Shown here: in pieces, positions 10,717-19,193 of the stretch
How positions within the stretch are numbered: the stretch's first letter is position 1
Layout: every line of letters starts with the position of its first letter
NCBI RefSeq assembly: GCF_022024175.1
Contig: NZ_CP091794.1
Location: forward strand, 1,550,001-1,614,000
DNA length: 64,000 nucleotides
Source of the DNA: Prevotella communis
GTDB lineage: Bacteria; Bacteroidota; Bacteroidia; Bacteroidales; Bacteroidaceae
Reading direction: 5' to 3'
Made by a program: the position numbers and the translations under genes
Notes under the pieces: generated by a model
What the model saw: only the letters and a program-made list of their open reading frames with translations
What the model was told of the DNA's origin: nothing
Database searches by the model: none

Positions 10717-12246
10717 ATGCAAAAGATTTTCTACCTGATGGCCGTGGCCATCGTGGCTGTGAGTTTCACAGGCTGTACAGACAACAATGATGACATCAAC
10801 CTAACACTGGGCCAGGACGGTGCTACAGAAGTAACAATTAATCGTCTCGGTGGCGTAATCGAGGTGCCCATCACCTGTAATGGAACTTGGAAAGCTTCAC
10901 TACCCGAAGATTGTGATTGGGCAAGGGTTATCACCACAGAAGCTAAAGGATTGGGCAAAATCATAATAACATCCGATTATTATGCACCAGACAACACAGA
11001 AGACCGCAGCACGATGCTTACTGTTATTTCTGGAGACAAGACACAGACCATTCGCGTACGCCAGTATCTCGGATTGAAGGACGGTGAAAATGACGGTGCT
11101 ACCATCCTAACCGATGCTTGGGGCGAAACAGTTCTAGGTTTGGGATGCAATATTATAGTTGACGAGGGGGCTTCAGAGGATAAACTCTTTAAGAAGAATG
11201 CCGTAGTTAGCCCTGAGAACGCCAAGTATATTGCTGCAAATAGCATGAAGTATAACCGCGTGTTCGTAAGCAGTTCCAATGCTGCCGATATAGGTGAGGA
11301 GGGCACAAAAAAAGAGAATAATGAAAAATGGGATACCCTTGGTATCCGTGCTAGTGTCAGCGTGACCTACGGTCTCTTTAAACTTAAGATTCAGGGACAG
11401 TATAAATCTAACGAGAAGGAGGTAAAAAACAAGTTAAACTATCAGACCGAATACCAAGCACCTCGTGCTGTTGCATGGGTGGGTGCTGCTGACTTGGCCT
11501 CTCTCGCAACAACAACTATCACACGTAAGAAATATCCTGATGAGGAAGAATATACTAAGATGAGACAACTGCAGGATATAGCTGTCTGCCCCGGATTTGA
11601 CGATTTAAGAGTAACTATCATGGAACTGTTCGATGAAGAATATGCAGACTCTGACCTCCCTGCAGCTGACAGTACTTGGACAATACCTTCCAAAATCCGT
11701 ACTAAGCTGGCAAGCCTTGATACTAAATACGGACCAGTGTATGTCTCGAGAGTTCTAATGGGTGGCTCAACTTTCCTGAATCTTGAGTACGACTCAGTGT
11801 ATGTTGCTGACACACTACAGCTTAGTGGTTCTATTGACCTCGAAATTACCAGCGGTCTCTTGAATGTGAAGGCTGGTGTGCAAGCCGGATACGCCAAGGT
11901 TGCTAAAAACATCATGGAGAACTCTAAGTCTACCTTCACTGTTCGCGGAGGTGATAAAGATAAACGTTCTATATTAGCGAACTCGCTGACACTGAAGAGT
12001 ACAGAGGTTAACAAACAGGTAACAAAGGATCTGGATATAAATGCTGTTCACAATGCACTGAAAGAATGGTCGGCCTCTATCCCTGACGGTGCACCCACTA
12101 TGGCAAACAGGGATCTTTACGCTCCCATCTCCTACGGCTATAGCCCTGTTTGGGATCTCTTCGGCGATTATGCAGCCTTGGTCAAGGAGTATTTTGTAAG
12201 AAAATATAAGAATAAGAACACGATAGTAAATTTGGAAGACATGTAA
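10717..12246 (+). CDS. MACPF/CDC-superfamily lipoprotein with BACON-like domain
   Basis: 509 residues. Lipoprotein signal ending FTGC, followed by acidic TDNNDD, which suggests surface export. Residues about 28-118 form a BACON-like beta domain (GGVIEVPITCNGTW, ending TQTIRVRQY). The rest resembles a MACPF/cholesterol-dependent-cytolysin fold: YGPVYVSRVLMGG at 338-350 aligns with the MACPF signature Y-G-T-H-(x7)-G-G but has Val where His is usual, and PVYVS recalls cytolysins. TVRGGD and the EWSASIPD...YSPVWDLF tail also occur in the two following MACPF genes. It may insert pores in target membranes, either alone or with those neighbours. The family call is good, the subtype uncertain. Confidence 0.68.
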   Translation: MQKIFYLMAVAIVAVSFTGCTDNNDDINLTLGQDGATEVTINRLGGVIEVPITCNGTWKASLPEDCDWARVITTEAKGLGKIIITSDYYAPDNTEDRSTMLTVISGDKTQTIRVRQYLGLKDGENDGATILTDAWGETVLGLGCNIIVDEGASEDKLFKKNAVVSPENAKYIAANSMKYNRVFVSSSNAADIGEEGTKKENNEKWDTLGIRASVSVTYGLFKLKIQGQYKSNEKEVKNKLNYQTEYQAPRAVAWVGAADLASLATTTITRKKYPDEEEYTKMRQLQDIAVCPGFDDLRVTIMELFDEEYADSDLPAADSTWTIPSKIRTKLASLDTKYGPVYVSRVLMGGSTFLNLEYDSVYVADTLQLSGSIDLEITSGLLNVKAGVQAGYAKVAKNIMENSKSTFTVRGGDKDKRSILANSLTLKSTEVNKQVTKDLDINAVHNALKEWSASIPDGAPTMANRDLYAPISYGYSPVWDLFGDYAALVKEYFVRKYKNKNTIVNLEDM

Positions 12247-12259
12247 TCCAGTCAGGAGT

Positions 12260-14599
12260 ATGAAACACCAAATGATTATTCTCTCACGGTTCATCGTTAT
12301 TGTGGCAGTACTGCTCGTTGCAGTAGCCTGTCACGATGATGACGAACCGTCGTCTTGGTCTGGGGACAACGAGCTGAAGTTCAGCGAGACACAGGTTGTT
12401 GTCGGTTATAGGGGACGATATTGCACCTTGTCTGTTGCCGGGCTTGCAGAAGATGACAGTATTGTTACCGTCGCCCCATCAGCCGACTGGGTTGAGTATG
12501 AGGAGGTGTTTGGCAACAATCTGTTACTGTATATACAGCCCAACGAAACCATGCGCCGGCGTGAGGCTACTGTGACAGTGGTGTCTGCACGTGGGGTGAA
12601 CAGCACCATCAGTGTGCTTCAGCACAGCAGTACAGAAGACGACACAAATGCTTTGGACGAAGACTCTCTTAGTAGAATAGCCCGTGTGGGATATGGTTAT
12701 AACTTATTGTACGACTATGCCGACATGAAGAGTGTCAGTGCCGACCCCGTGTTCGACTATCAGGCACTGGTGGCTGCTGAGCGCGACTATGGCACCATCA
12801 TTGGGCAGGAGCCCAATAATCATATAGACTATAAGTACTACACTTCTTACACCATCTATGAGATGGCTACCCGATTGATGAAGGAACAGACCAGTAGTAC
12901 TTCGTTTCTGGGACTCAGTAAAAAGGTGAGCCGTTACACCAGTGTTAAGGAGTACGATTCCCAACAGCAGTGCTATGGCTATGCCAAGTTTACCAAGATT
13001 GTGGCCTCGCGCTATCTGGACATGGGCAAAGTCGATGAGTTGCTCCGTCAGCCTTCGCGCCTCAAGTTCTTTACGCCTGCCTTTGCTGAATGGGTGAAAA
13101 AACTGGAAGAGAATCCTTCAGACCGTGATGCCGTGGCAGCCTTCGTTTCCACATACGGTTCGCATGTCATCATCTATGCCGACCTGGGTGGTCGTTTGGA
13201 CTATGAAGTGAACTTCATGAAGCATGAAGTGAACCGCGAGGAGATGGAACGCTATATGAAGACTGTATTGGGGCAGGAACGGGTCAGTGAGGCGACCGAA
13301 AACACATCCCATTCTGTTGAGAAGGCCGGAAACGTTCATGCTGATGTCTTTGGCGGTGATCCGGCTCTTGGCCAGATGGTGAAGAATCGTATCGTGACTT
13401 ATGATGTGACCCACGAGCAATTAGATCCTGCAGGTATAGCCGAATGGTCGGCCTCTATCGACATCAACAGTCCGCAATACCTCACAATGGCCAATTGTCG
13501 TTTCATCCCCATCTGGCAACTCTTCTCTTCGTTTGCAGCTCAGGATGCCGTTCGCAGACGTATCCTTGATTTGGCCGAAGGTCTTACGAACCAGAAAAGG
13601 GAAGAACTGGGACTGAACAATTATATCGCCCTAGGCAACGTGCGGAATCTGCAGGGATTCGATGGCGCAAAGACGCTGGCAAGGGTTGGTTACAACAAGG
13701 GGATACCCAAGTTCGAGATTTGCAACGAGTATGTGCCAGAACTGCGGGCTGACCGTCGTGTCACCATCATCTATCCCATTTACAACAAATTGACCAACAT
13801 CCGTCATGGTATTTTTCCTGGCGATGGAGAGAACACGCCTTCGGAGGTTAGCTTCGATGACAATGGTGGCATCTATGTGCAGCCACTTGAAGAGTGCAAG
13901 CCTGGTGATGTGTTGGACTCTCTGTTCTATATCGATGGAGCCATCTATGCCACAAGCTATGGCGTGACAACCAAACCATGTGAACTCACCGTACGTGATG
14001 AATGGTTAGAGATCCCCGGACACCCGAACTATCCTGTGGTAAAGATCGGTCCTACGTTTTGGATCCGTCAGAACGTTGCCGACGAGCTAGGCTTCGGCAT
14101 ACTGTATGATGACTACGGCTATGAAGAATGGGAATACCGCGAGTCGGTCTACGATGATTCTGGCAAGAGTGTGCTCTATGCCGAAATATTCAATCCGCTT
14201 GACGATAATAAAGTGAACACCTTAAAGGTAGGCAGTGAGGAGGACCGCTGGTATCTGCCTTCGGACGTTGAACTTGAGGCCATGACGCGTTACATCGGAA
14301 AGAATCCCAAGGCATTGTTCACTGGCCAGCAAACTGGCTTCGATGCCACTTTCGATGGCTGCGAGATGGATTATGACTTTGTAGACCGTCGCTGGCTGAT
14401 AGGATTCACACTGCTCTATCGTGGCGAACGATGCTTCATAGCCTTCAAGAGAGACCGCTCGCGAACGGCTAAAGACGGCACCGCACTGATGCTGATGCCC
14501 GACTACTCGCTGACAGAGATTCCCATCAATCAGGAATACAACTGTCGCTACCCTGTTCGTTTCTGTCGTTCCTATTTATATAAACATGATAACCTATGA
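12260..14599 (+). CDS. MACPF lipoprotein with BACON-like and FISUMP-like domains
   Basis: 779 residues. Lipobox VAVAC followed by HDDDE, an acidic tract typical of surface lipoproteins. Order: BACON-like domain (about 33-120), MACPF domain (about 130-455) with the full signature YGSHVIIYADLGG at 299-311 and closing FIPIWQLF, a beta-rich segment, then a FISUMP-like domain (about 590-775; FWIRQNV, WYLPSDVELEAM, final FCRSY). MACPF proteins oligomerise into membrane pores; in Bacteroidales, BSAP toxins of this fold kill related strains. The C-terminal domain may recognise the target. It begins 13 nt after the previous stop and overlaps the next gene by 4 nt. Confidence 0.78.
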   Translation: MKHQMIILSRFIVIVAVLLVAVACHDDDEPSSWSGDNELKFSETQVVVGYRGRYCTLSVAGLAEDDSIVTVAPSADWVEYEEVFGNNLLLYIQPNETMRRREATVTVVSARGVNSTISVLQHSSTEDDTNALDEDSLSRIARVGYGYNLLYDYADMKSVSADPVFDYQALVAAERDYGTIIGQEPNNHIDYKYYTSYTIYEMATRLMKEQTSSTSFLGLSKKVSRYTSVKEYDSQQQCYGYAKFTKIVASRYLDMGKVDELLRQPSRLKFFTPAFAEWVKKLEENPSDRDAVAAFVSTYGSHVIIYADLGGRLDYEVNFMKHEVNREEMERYMKTVLGQERVSEATENTSHSVEKAGNVHADVFGGDPALGQMVKNRIVTYDVTHEQLDPAGIAEWSASIDINSPQYLTMANCRFIPIWQLFSSFAAQDAVRRRILDLAEGLTNQKREELGLNNYIALGNVRNLQGFDGAKTLARVGYNKGIPKFEICNEYVPELRADRRVTIIYPIYNKLTNIRHGIFPGDGENTPSEVSFDDNGGIYVQPLEECKPGDVLDSLFYIDGAIYATSYGVTTKPCELTVRDEWLEIPGHPNYPVVKIGPTFWIRQNVADELGFGILYDDYGYEEWEYRESVYDDSGKSVLYAEIFNPLDDNKVNTLKVGSEEDRWYLPSDVELEAMTRYIGKNPKALFTGQQTGFDATFDGCEMDYDFVDRRWLIGFTLLYRGERCFIAFKRDRSRTAKDGTALMLMPDYSLTEIPINQEYNCRYPVRFCRSYLYKHDNL

Positions 14600-16287
14600 T
14601 TAGGAGAATAAATTTTCTGATATCCGTCGGCATCATAGCCTTCTGTCTGACAGCCTGTAGCGATGATGACTTTGATCTGCAATCCCCTTCATTGCCGGCA
14701 GACAGCATGAATACAGACTATACACGCGCCGTTATGGAAGGCGAGCGGTTGATTTACACGCATGGTGTGGGTTTCAGTTATAACGGCCTTTATGGTGAGT
14801 ACTGCAACGCGGCCGATGTGCGTTGTCAGGTCATCGACCTCGATTCGCTGCGCAAGTATGACCGCTCGAATATTTATCGTGTCATATACAACTCTGGCGA
14901 GCAGGAGGAATACAAGGATGGCTTCAGCCTTACTGAGTATGTGCAGAACACCTATGTTTCTGCCGATGCTGAGGCCGACGTAGCCATTGTCTTTGCCGGT
15001 AGTGTTCAGGCCAATTTCAACATCTGGCAACATGGACTCACAAATTCCTATTTCTGCAAGTCGACGGCATCAGTGGGGTTGAAGACGAGTTTTATTGACG
15101 AGGAGTCGCTTCCTGTGGTCATCAAACGGTACGACTACGGCGAGCGGTTGCTCACCCGCAACTTTCGCGAAGCACTGGCCAGACTGAAGAAACAACTGGA
15201 AGACCCCTCTGTAGACAAGCGCCGCATAGCCATCGACTCGCTGATTGCCCGCTACGGTACCCATGTAGTCACCAGTTCAACGATTGGCGGCAGCATTGAA
15301 TTGGAAATGCGTATCAATACCGATACCCTGCGCACCATCTATGACAAGAAGCTGATAGCCGACATGACCTTGGCCGTATACAAGAACCGCCAAATGAGCG
15401 AAAATGAGCAGAAAACCTATCATGTGCTCAATAGTGCCGACTGCCGACTGACCGTTCGTGGAGGCAACACTTCGCTGATTGACAGCCATGTCATCGGCTT
15501 TAAGTGGGGCGAGAATCGACTCAAGGGAGCAGATGTCAGCCAGTGGAAGGAATCTGTTAACGAAAGCACAGCGGCCATGACCTCTATGTCCATGATTCCC
15601 ATTTGGAAAGTGATTCCTGATCAGGACCTGGCCAAAAGGGTGGAGGCACACATCACTGGTGAGTCAGAACTGCTGCTCGAACTATATGGCTATCAGAACT
15701 TCGTCAGTACAAAGTTCCCTGCTCATCCCCAAACGGATAAGGGTGGCTATGGCTGCAACGTTCTGACAGCGGGACGCTATGTGGCAGCCGTCTATCAGGA
15801 ACGGGTGAATGCTATCAGTCAGGACGAGGATGTCTGGGTAGCCTATCCTGTCTATAATCAGCAGGTGAACCTTGCCTCTGGCCTCTGCATCTATAATGGT
15901 GTGGCCTACCGTGTAGGCTGGCAGTTCAACAATTTGCATGTGGAACAACTGAACACCACGGATGTTCCTGCTGATACCATCTACATGAATGGCGGTGTGC
16001 TGGAGCCCTTCAGTAAAAAGGGACTGAAATACCTTGGCGGTAAGACTGTAGTGGCCTATGAGTGGCCATCGGCCATCAACACAACAGGAAATGTCAACAT
16101 AGCGGTTCCTTGGTACTATGTCTATAAGCGGGGCAACTACTTCTATCTGCGCAGTCGCGACGGAATGGAACAGACCGGCATGTTAGGCGGACTACCTAAC
16201 TGGAGTTATAATACGACCTGGCAGCGCATGGTGCGCAATGGTGATTATTATTATTATTACAACGAAAAAGAAGTTGAAAAACTGTGA
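14596..16287 (+). CDS. MACPF domain lipoprotein
   Basis: 563 residues. Signal with lipobox CLTAC followed by SDDDFD, predicting surface exposure. The MACPF domain spans about 40-375 with the exact signature YGTHVVTSSTIGG at 220-232, TVRGGN and MIPIWKVI. There is no BACON domain; the C-terminal third (about 385-563) is a beta-rich segment ending in a Tyr-rich stretch, which may be a receptor-binding module. It overlaps the previous MACPF gene (ATGA), so the two are translated together in a fixed ratio, suggesting a hetero-oligomeric pore. Sequence identity with the other two MACPF proteins looks low outside the motifs. Confidence 0.8.
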   Translation: MIRRINFLISVGIIAFCLTACSDDDFDLQSPSLPADSMNTDYTRAVMEGERLIYTHGVGFSYNGLYGEYCNAADVRCQVIDLDSLRKYDRSNIYRVIYNSGEQEEYKDGFSLTEYVQNTYVSADAEADVAIVFAGSVQANFNIWQHGLTNSYFCKSTASVGLKTSFIDEESLPVVIKRYDYGERLLTRNFREALARLKKQLEDPSVDKRRIAIDSLIARYGTHVVTSSTIGGSIELEMRINTDTLRTIYDKKLIADMTLAVYKNRQMSENEQKTYHVLNSADCRLTVRGGNTSLIDSHVIGFKWGENRLKGADVSQWKESVNESTAAMTSMSMIPIWKVIPDQDLAKRVEAHITGESELLLELYGYQNFVSTKFPAHPQTDKGGYGCNVLTAGRYVAAVYQERVNAISQDEDVWVAYPVYNQQVNLASGLCIYNGVAYRVGWQFNNLHVEQLNTTDVPADTIYMNGGVLEPFSKKGLKYLGGKTVVAYEWPSAINTTGNVNIAVPWYYVYKRGNYFYLRSRDGMEQTGMLGGLPNWSYNTTWQRMVRNGDYYYYYNEKEVEKL

Positions 16288-16334
16288 TAGTATTAAGTAT
16301 TAAACGAAAATCATTTTTAATATCGAACAAAACA

Positions 16335-17672
16335 ATGAAAACCAAAAGATTCTTTTCACTATTACTGATGGCAGTCGCGCTCTGTTGCTGGACAGGCTGT
16401 AGTGATGATAATGACACGGATTCGAAACTGGATAATGACATTAGCAATGCAGCGTCTCGAGCCACTCGCGAGGATTCCGTCCGCATAGCTACACAGCTCG
16501 TCTATCAGAGGCTGTGCGTCACAGACACAGCTATGCACATTAAACTGTCATCTGGAGTAGACGAGTTTCAGCCATGCTATGGCGCACAACTCTATGATGT
16601 GACCCCCACAGTGCGCTATGTCTCTGCAAACTCTCTGGCCGATGCACGGCAAATGTTTATCACAGAATTTCAGGGAGCCATCACGTACCTTAATGCCGAC
16701 ACCACGGCTGTCACCATCCGTCTGGACTTAGGTCAACAGGGCTACATCTGCTTTCTGCCAGAAGGCAGTGACGGCCATGTGGCAAAGATTGAAGTCAGTT
16801 TGAAACAGTTGGACCGTCTGACTGAGGTATGCTTCCTACAGGATGAGGCATGGCCACAGAATGCCGTTAATTCCATAGCTCAGGGAAACACATTCCTTAG
16901 TACAGACGGACACAACTTCATCTGCATCAAGAATGCAGAAAATCAGGCCGGTTTGATGGTCACTTTTGACCTCGGATGGGACCGCCTGTTGAACAATGAC
17001 GGCTATATAGCGCAAAGGCATGACCCGACATTGGGAGAATGGCCTAACGCTCCAGATAACCTTCCGGGCAGGTATCCTTGGCATTCCTATATATTCTTCA
17101 GTCACGATGGTATGATTCGCTCCAATCAGTTGTATTATCTGCAGGGCTTTCTCTACGAAGAGGGCAGACAGAAAATCAATTCTAAGAATAGCTTAAAGCG
17201 CATCGCAACTGATAGGGTTGTAGACCTGCTTTATGGTGTAGGCAAGGTTTATCTTTGTTCGGATGGCTGTTGGCTTGATACAGGAACTAAACATGAATAT
17301 GAAGACGTACTCTATTACAGCATGAGAAAAGAGAAGGTGCGCAGAGATGATATAAAAAGAGATTATATCTGGTTTTCTATGAGATTCTTTATTATGCATC
17401 CAACAATTGGCGAGTGTCGTTGCGAGGATTGGCAAGCCAATTCTTTTAATATTCGGAAAAACTGGATCACCCAAAGTAATTTTAGGAATGGCTCCACTCC
17501 TCAGCCATACAATTGCTTTAACCATGAAACTGAGTATTCATGGAATTACAGGTGTGGTTATGAACTGGACAATTTCATCCGTGTTCGCTGCTTTGAGTTT
17601 TATCAGTCATTTGACTACCAATCTGCAGGCCTTGTCAGGACTGATAGGTTTAACAGAAAAACTAACTTTTAA
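16335..17672 (+). CDS. Lipoprotein of unknown function, twin 1
   Basis: 445 residues from the ATG at 16335, where a clear signal MKTKRFFSLLL begins; the in-frame GTG upstream at 16284 would add 17 residues before it. Lipobox WTGC followed by SDDND, pointing to the cell surface. The body is mixed with many aromatic residues and several Cys. No domain is recognised. It is the paralogue of the next gene: N-terminal halves differ moderately, C-terminal halves are almost identical, including a run of over 100 identical bases (ending near 17165 here). It starts 47 nt after the third MACPF gene and probably belongs to the same transcript. Confidence 0.7.
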   Translation: MKTKRFFSLLLMAVALCCWTGCSDDNDTDSKLDNDISNAASRATREDSVRIATQLVYQRLCVTDTAMHIKLSSGVDEFQPCYGAQLYDVTPTVRYVSANSLADARQMFITEFQGAITYLNADTTAVTIRLDLGQQGYICFLPEGSDGHVAKIEVSLKQLDRLTEVCFLQDEAWPQNAVNSIAQGNTFLSTDGHNFICIKNAENQAGLMVTFDLGWDRLLNNDGYIAQRHDPTLGEWPNAPDNLPGRYPWHSYIFFSHDGMIRSNQLYYLQGFLYEEGRQKINSKNSLKRIATDRVVDLLYGVGKVYLCSDGCWLDTGTKHEYEDVLYYSMRKEKVRRDDIKRDYIWFSMRFFIMHPTIGECRCEDWQANSFNIRKNWITQSNFRNGSTPQPYNCFNHETEYSWNYRCGYELDNFIRVRCFEFYQSFDYQSAGLVRTDRFNRKTNF

Positions 17673-17696
17673 ATAAACCTTTTTTATATCGTAAAA

Positions 17697-19037
17697 ATGA
17701 AAACGAAGAGATTTCTTTCTTTATTGTTAATGCTCGTTGCACTTTGCTGTTGTTGGACAGCATGCAGCAGTGATGAAACAGGAAACTCTACCCTAGAGGA
17801 TGGCAACGAATCGTTATCTTTCGTTCCCACCCATCAAGACTCTGTAAGCATTGCCACACAGCTTGTCTATCAGACCTTATGCGTTGCTGACACATCGATT
17901 AACACAAAACTGACTACGGGCGTTGGCGATTTCCAACCAAGTTATGGTTCACAACTCTATGATGTGACACCTACTGTACGCTATGTCTCTGCAAACTCTC
18001 TGGCCGATGCACGTCACATATTCATCTGCGATTTCCTCTGCCCAATCAACTTCCTCAACGCCGATACCACGGCTACTGTCATTCGCTTGGATTTCGGACA
18101 GCAGGGCTACGTCAGTTTTCTGCCAGAAACAGCCAATGGACATGTGGCCAAGATTGAAGTCAACCTGAAACAGTTGGGCGGTCTGACTGAGGTGCGCTTC
18201 CTTTTGCAGGAGGCATGGCCACAGAATGCCAGTTCGGTCATTAGGCAGGGCGATACATTTATCAGTCGTGATGGACACAACTTCATTTGTATCAAGGATG
18301 CAGAAAATCATGAAGGTATGTTGGTCACTTTCGACCTCGGGTGGGACTGTCTGTTGAACAATGACGGCAATATAGCACAAAGGCACGACCCGACACTGGG
18401 AGAATGGCCTAACGCTCCAGATAACCTTCCGGGCAGGTATCCTTGGCATTCCTATATATTCTTCAGTCACGATGGTATGATTCGCTCCAATCAGTTGTAT
18501 TATCTGCAGGGCTTTCTCTACGAAGAGGGCAGACAAAATAAAAACTCTAAGGAAGCATTGAAGCGTATCGCCACTGATAGGGTCGTAGACTTACTTTATG
18601 GTGTAGGTAAGATTTATCTTTGTTCGGATGGCTGTTGGCTTGAAACAGAAACTAAACATAAATATGAAGACGTACTCTATTACAACATGAAAAAAGAGAA
18701 GGTGTGCAGAGATGATATAAAAAGAGATTATATCTGTTTTTCTATGAGATTCTTTATTATGCATCCAACAATTGGCGAGTGTCGTTGCGAGGATTGGCAA
18801 GCCAATTCTTTTAATATTCGGAAAAACTGGATCACCCAAAGTAATTTTAGGAATGGCTCGACTCCTCAGCCATACAATTGCTTTAACCATGAAACTGAGT
18901 ATTCATGGAATTACAGGTGCGGTTACGAACTGGACAACTTCATCCGTGCACGTTGTTTTGAGTTCGGTAATGGATTCGATTATGCGACAGTTGGCCTGGT
19001 AAAAACTAATAGTTTTAGCAGAAAAACAAATTTTTAA
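17697..19037 (+). CDS. Lipoprotein of unknown function, twin 2
   Basis: 446 residues; lipobox WTAC followed by SSDETG. Same length and fold as the preceding gene, 24 nt away. The 3' halves are so alike that gene conversion or a very recent duplication is likely, while the first 150 residues have diverged (for example SFVPTHQDSVSIAT against ASRATREDSVRIAT). Both keep LYDVTPTVRYVSANSLADAR. No enzyme motif was found. Possible roles are a binding or accessory protein for the MACPF proteins, but no evidence beyond position supports that. Last gene of unit 1. Confidence 0.7.
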   Translation: MKTKRFLSLLLMLVALCCCWTACSSDETGNSTLEDGNESLSFVPTHQDSVSIATQLVYQTLCVADTSINTKLTTGVGDFQPSYGSQLYDVTPTVRYVSANSLADARHIFICDFLCPINFLNADTTATVIRLDFGQQGYVSFLPETANGHVAKIEVNLKQLGGLTEVRFLLQEAWPQNASSVIRQGDTFISRDGHNFICIKDAENHEGMLVTFDLGWDCLLNNDGNIAQRHDPTLGEWPNAPDNLPGRYPWHSYIFFSHDGMIRSNQLYYLQGFLYEEGRQNKNSKEALKRIATDRVVDLLYGVGKIYLCSDGCWLETETKHKYEDVLYYNMKKEKVCRDDIKRDYICFSMRFFIMHPTIGECRCEDWQANSFNIRKNWITQSNFRNGSTPQPYNCFNHETEYSWNYRCGYELDNFIRARCFEFGNGFDYATVGLVKTNSFSRKTNF

Positions 19038-19054
19038 GTATTCGCTAGTTACTT

Positions 19055-19132
19055 TGGCATAGACCATCCTACGTCGTTAATAGGCTAGCTTATATAACTC
19101 ATAGGCTAGTCTACATTTTTTATTTTTTCTGA
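19055..19132 (+). other. Weak terminator-like region after unit 1
   Basis: Contains two direct copies of ATAGGCTAG (near 19079 and 19101) and then a T-rich run. The pairing potential is modest; it may end unit 1 before the promoter at 19171. Confidence 0.3.
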
Positions 19133-19170
19133 GTTTTTCCAATTATTGACGTATTTTGAATTATCTGTTG

Positions 19171-19178
19171 TATCTTTG
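19171..19178 (+). promoter_or_regulatory. Promoter -7 box of accessory unit 2
   Basis: TATCTTTG followed by C, with TTG at 19146-19148 as a loose -33 (22 nt spacing). The start codon at 19194 is 16 nt downstream. Confidence 0.65.
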
Positions 19179-19193
19179 CAGCAAGAAAGCATA

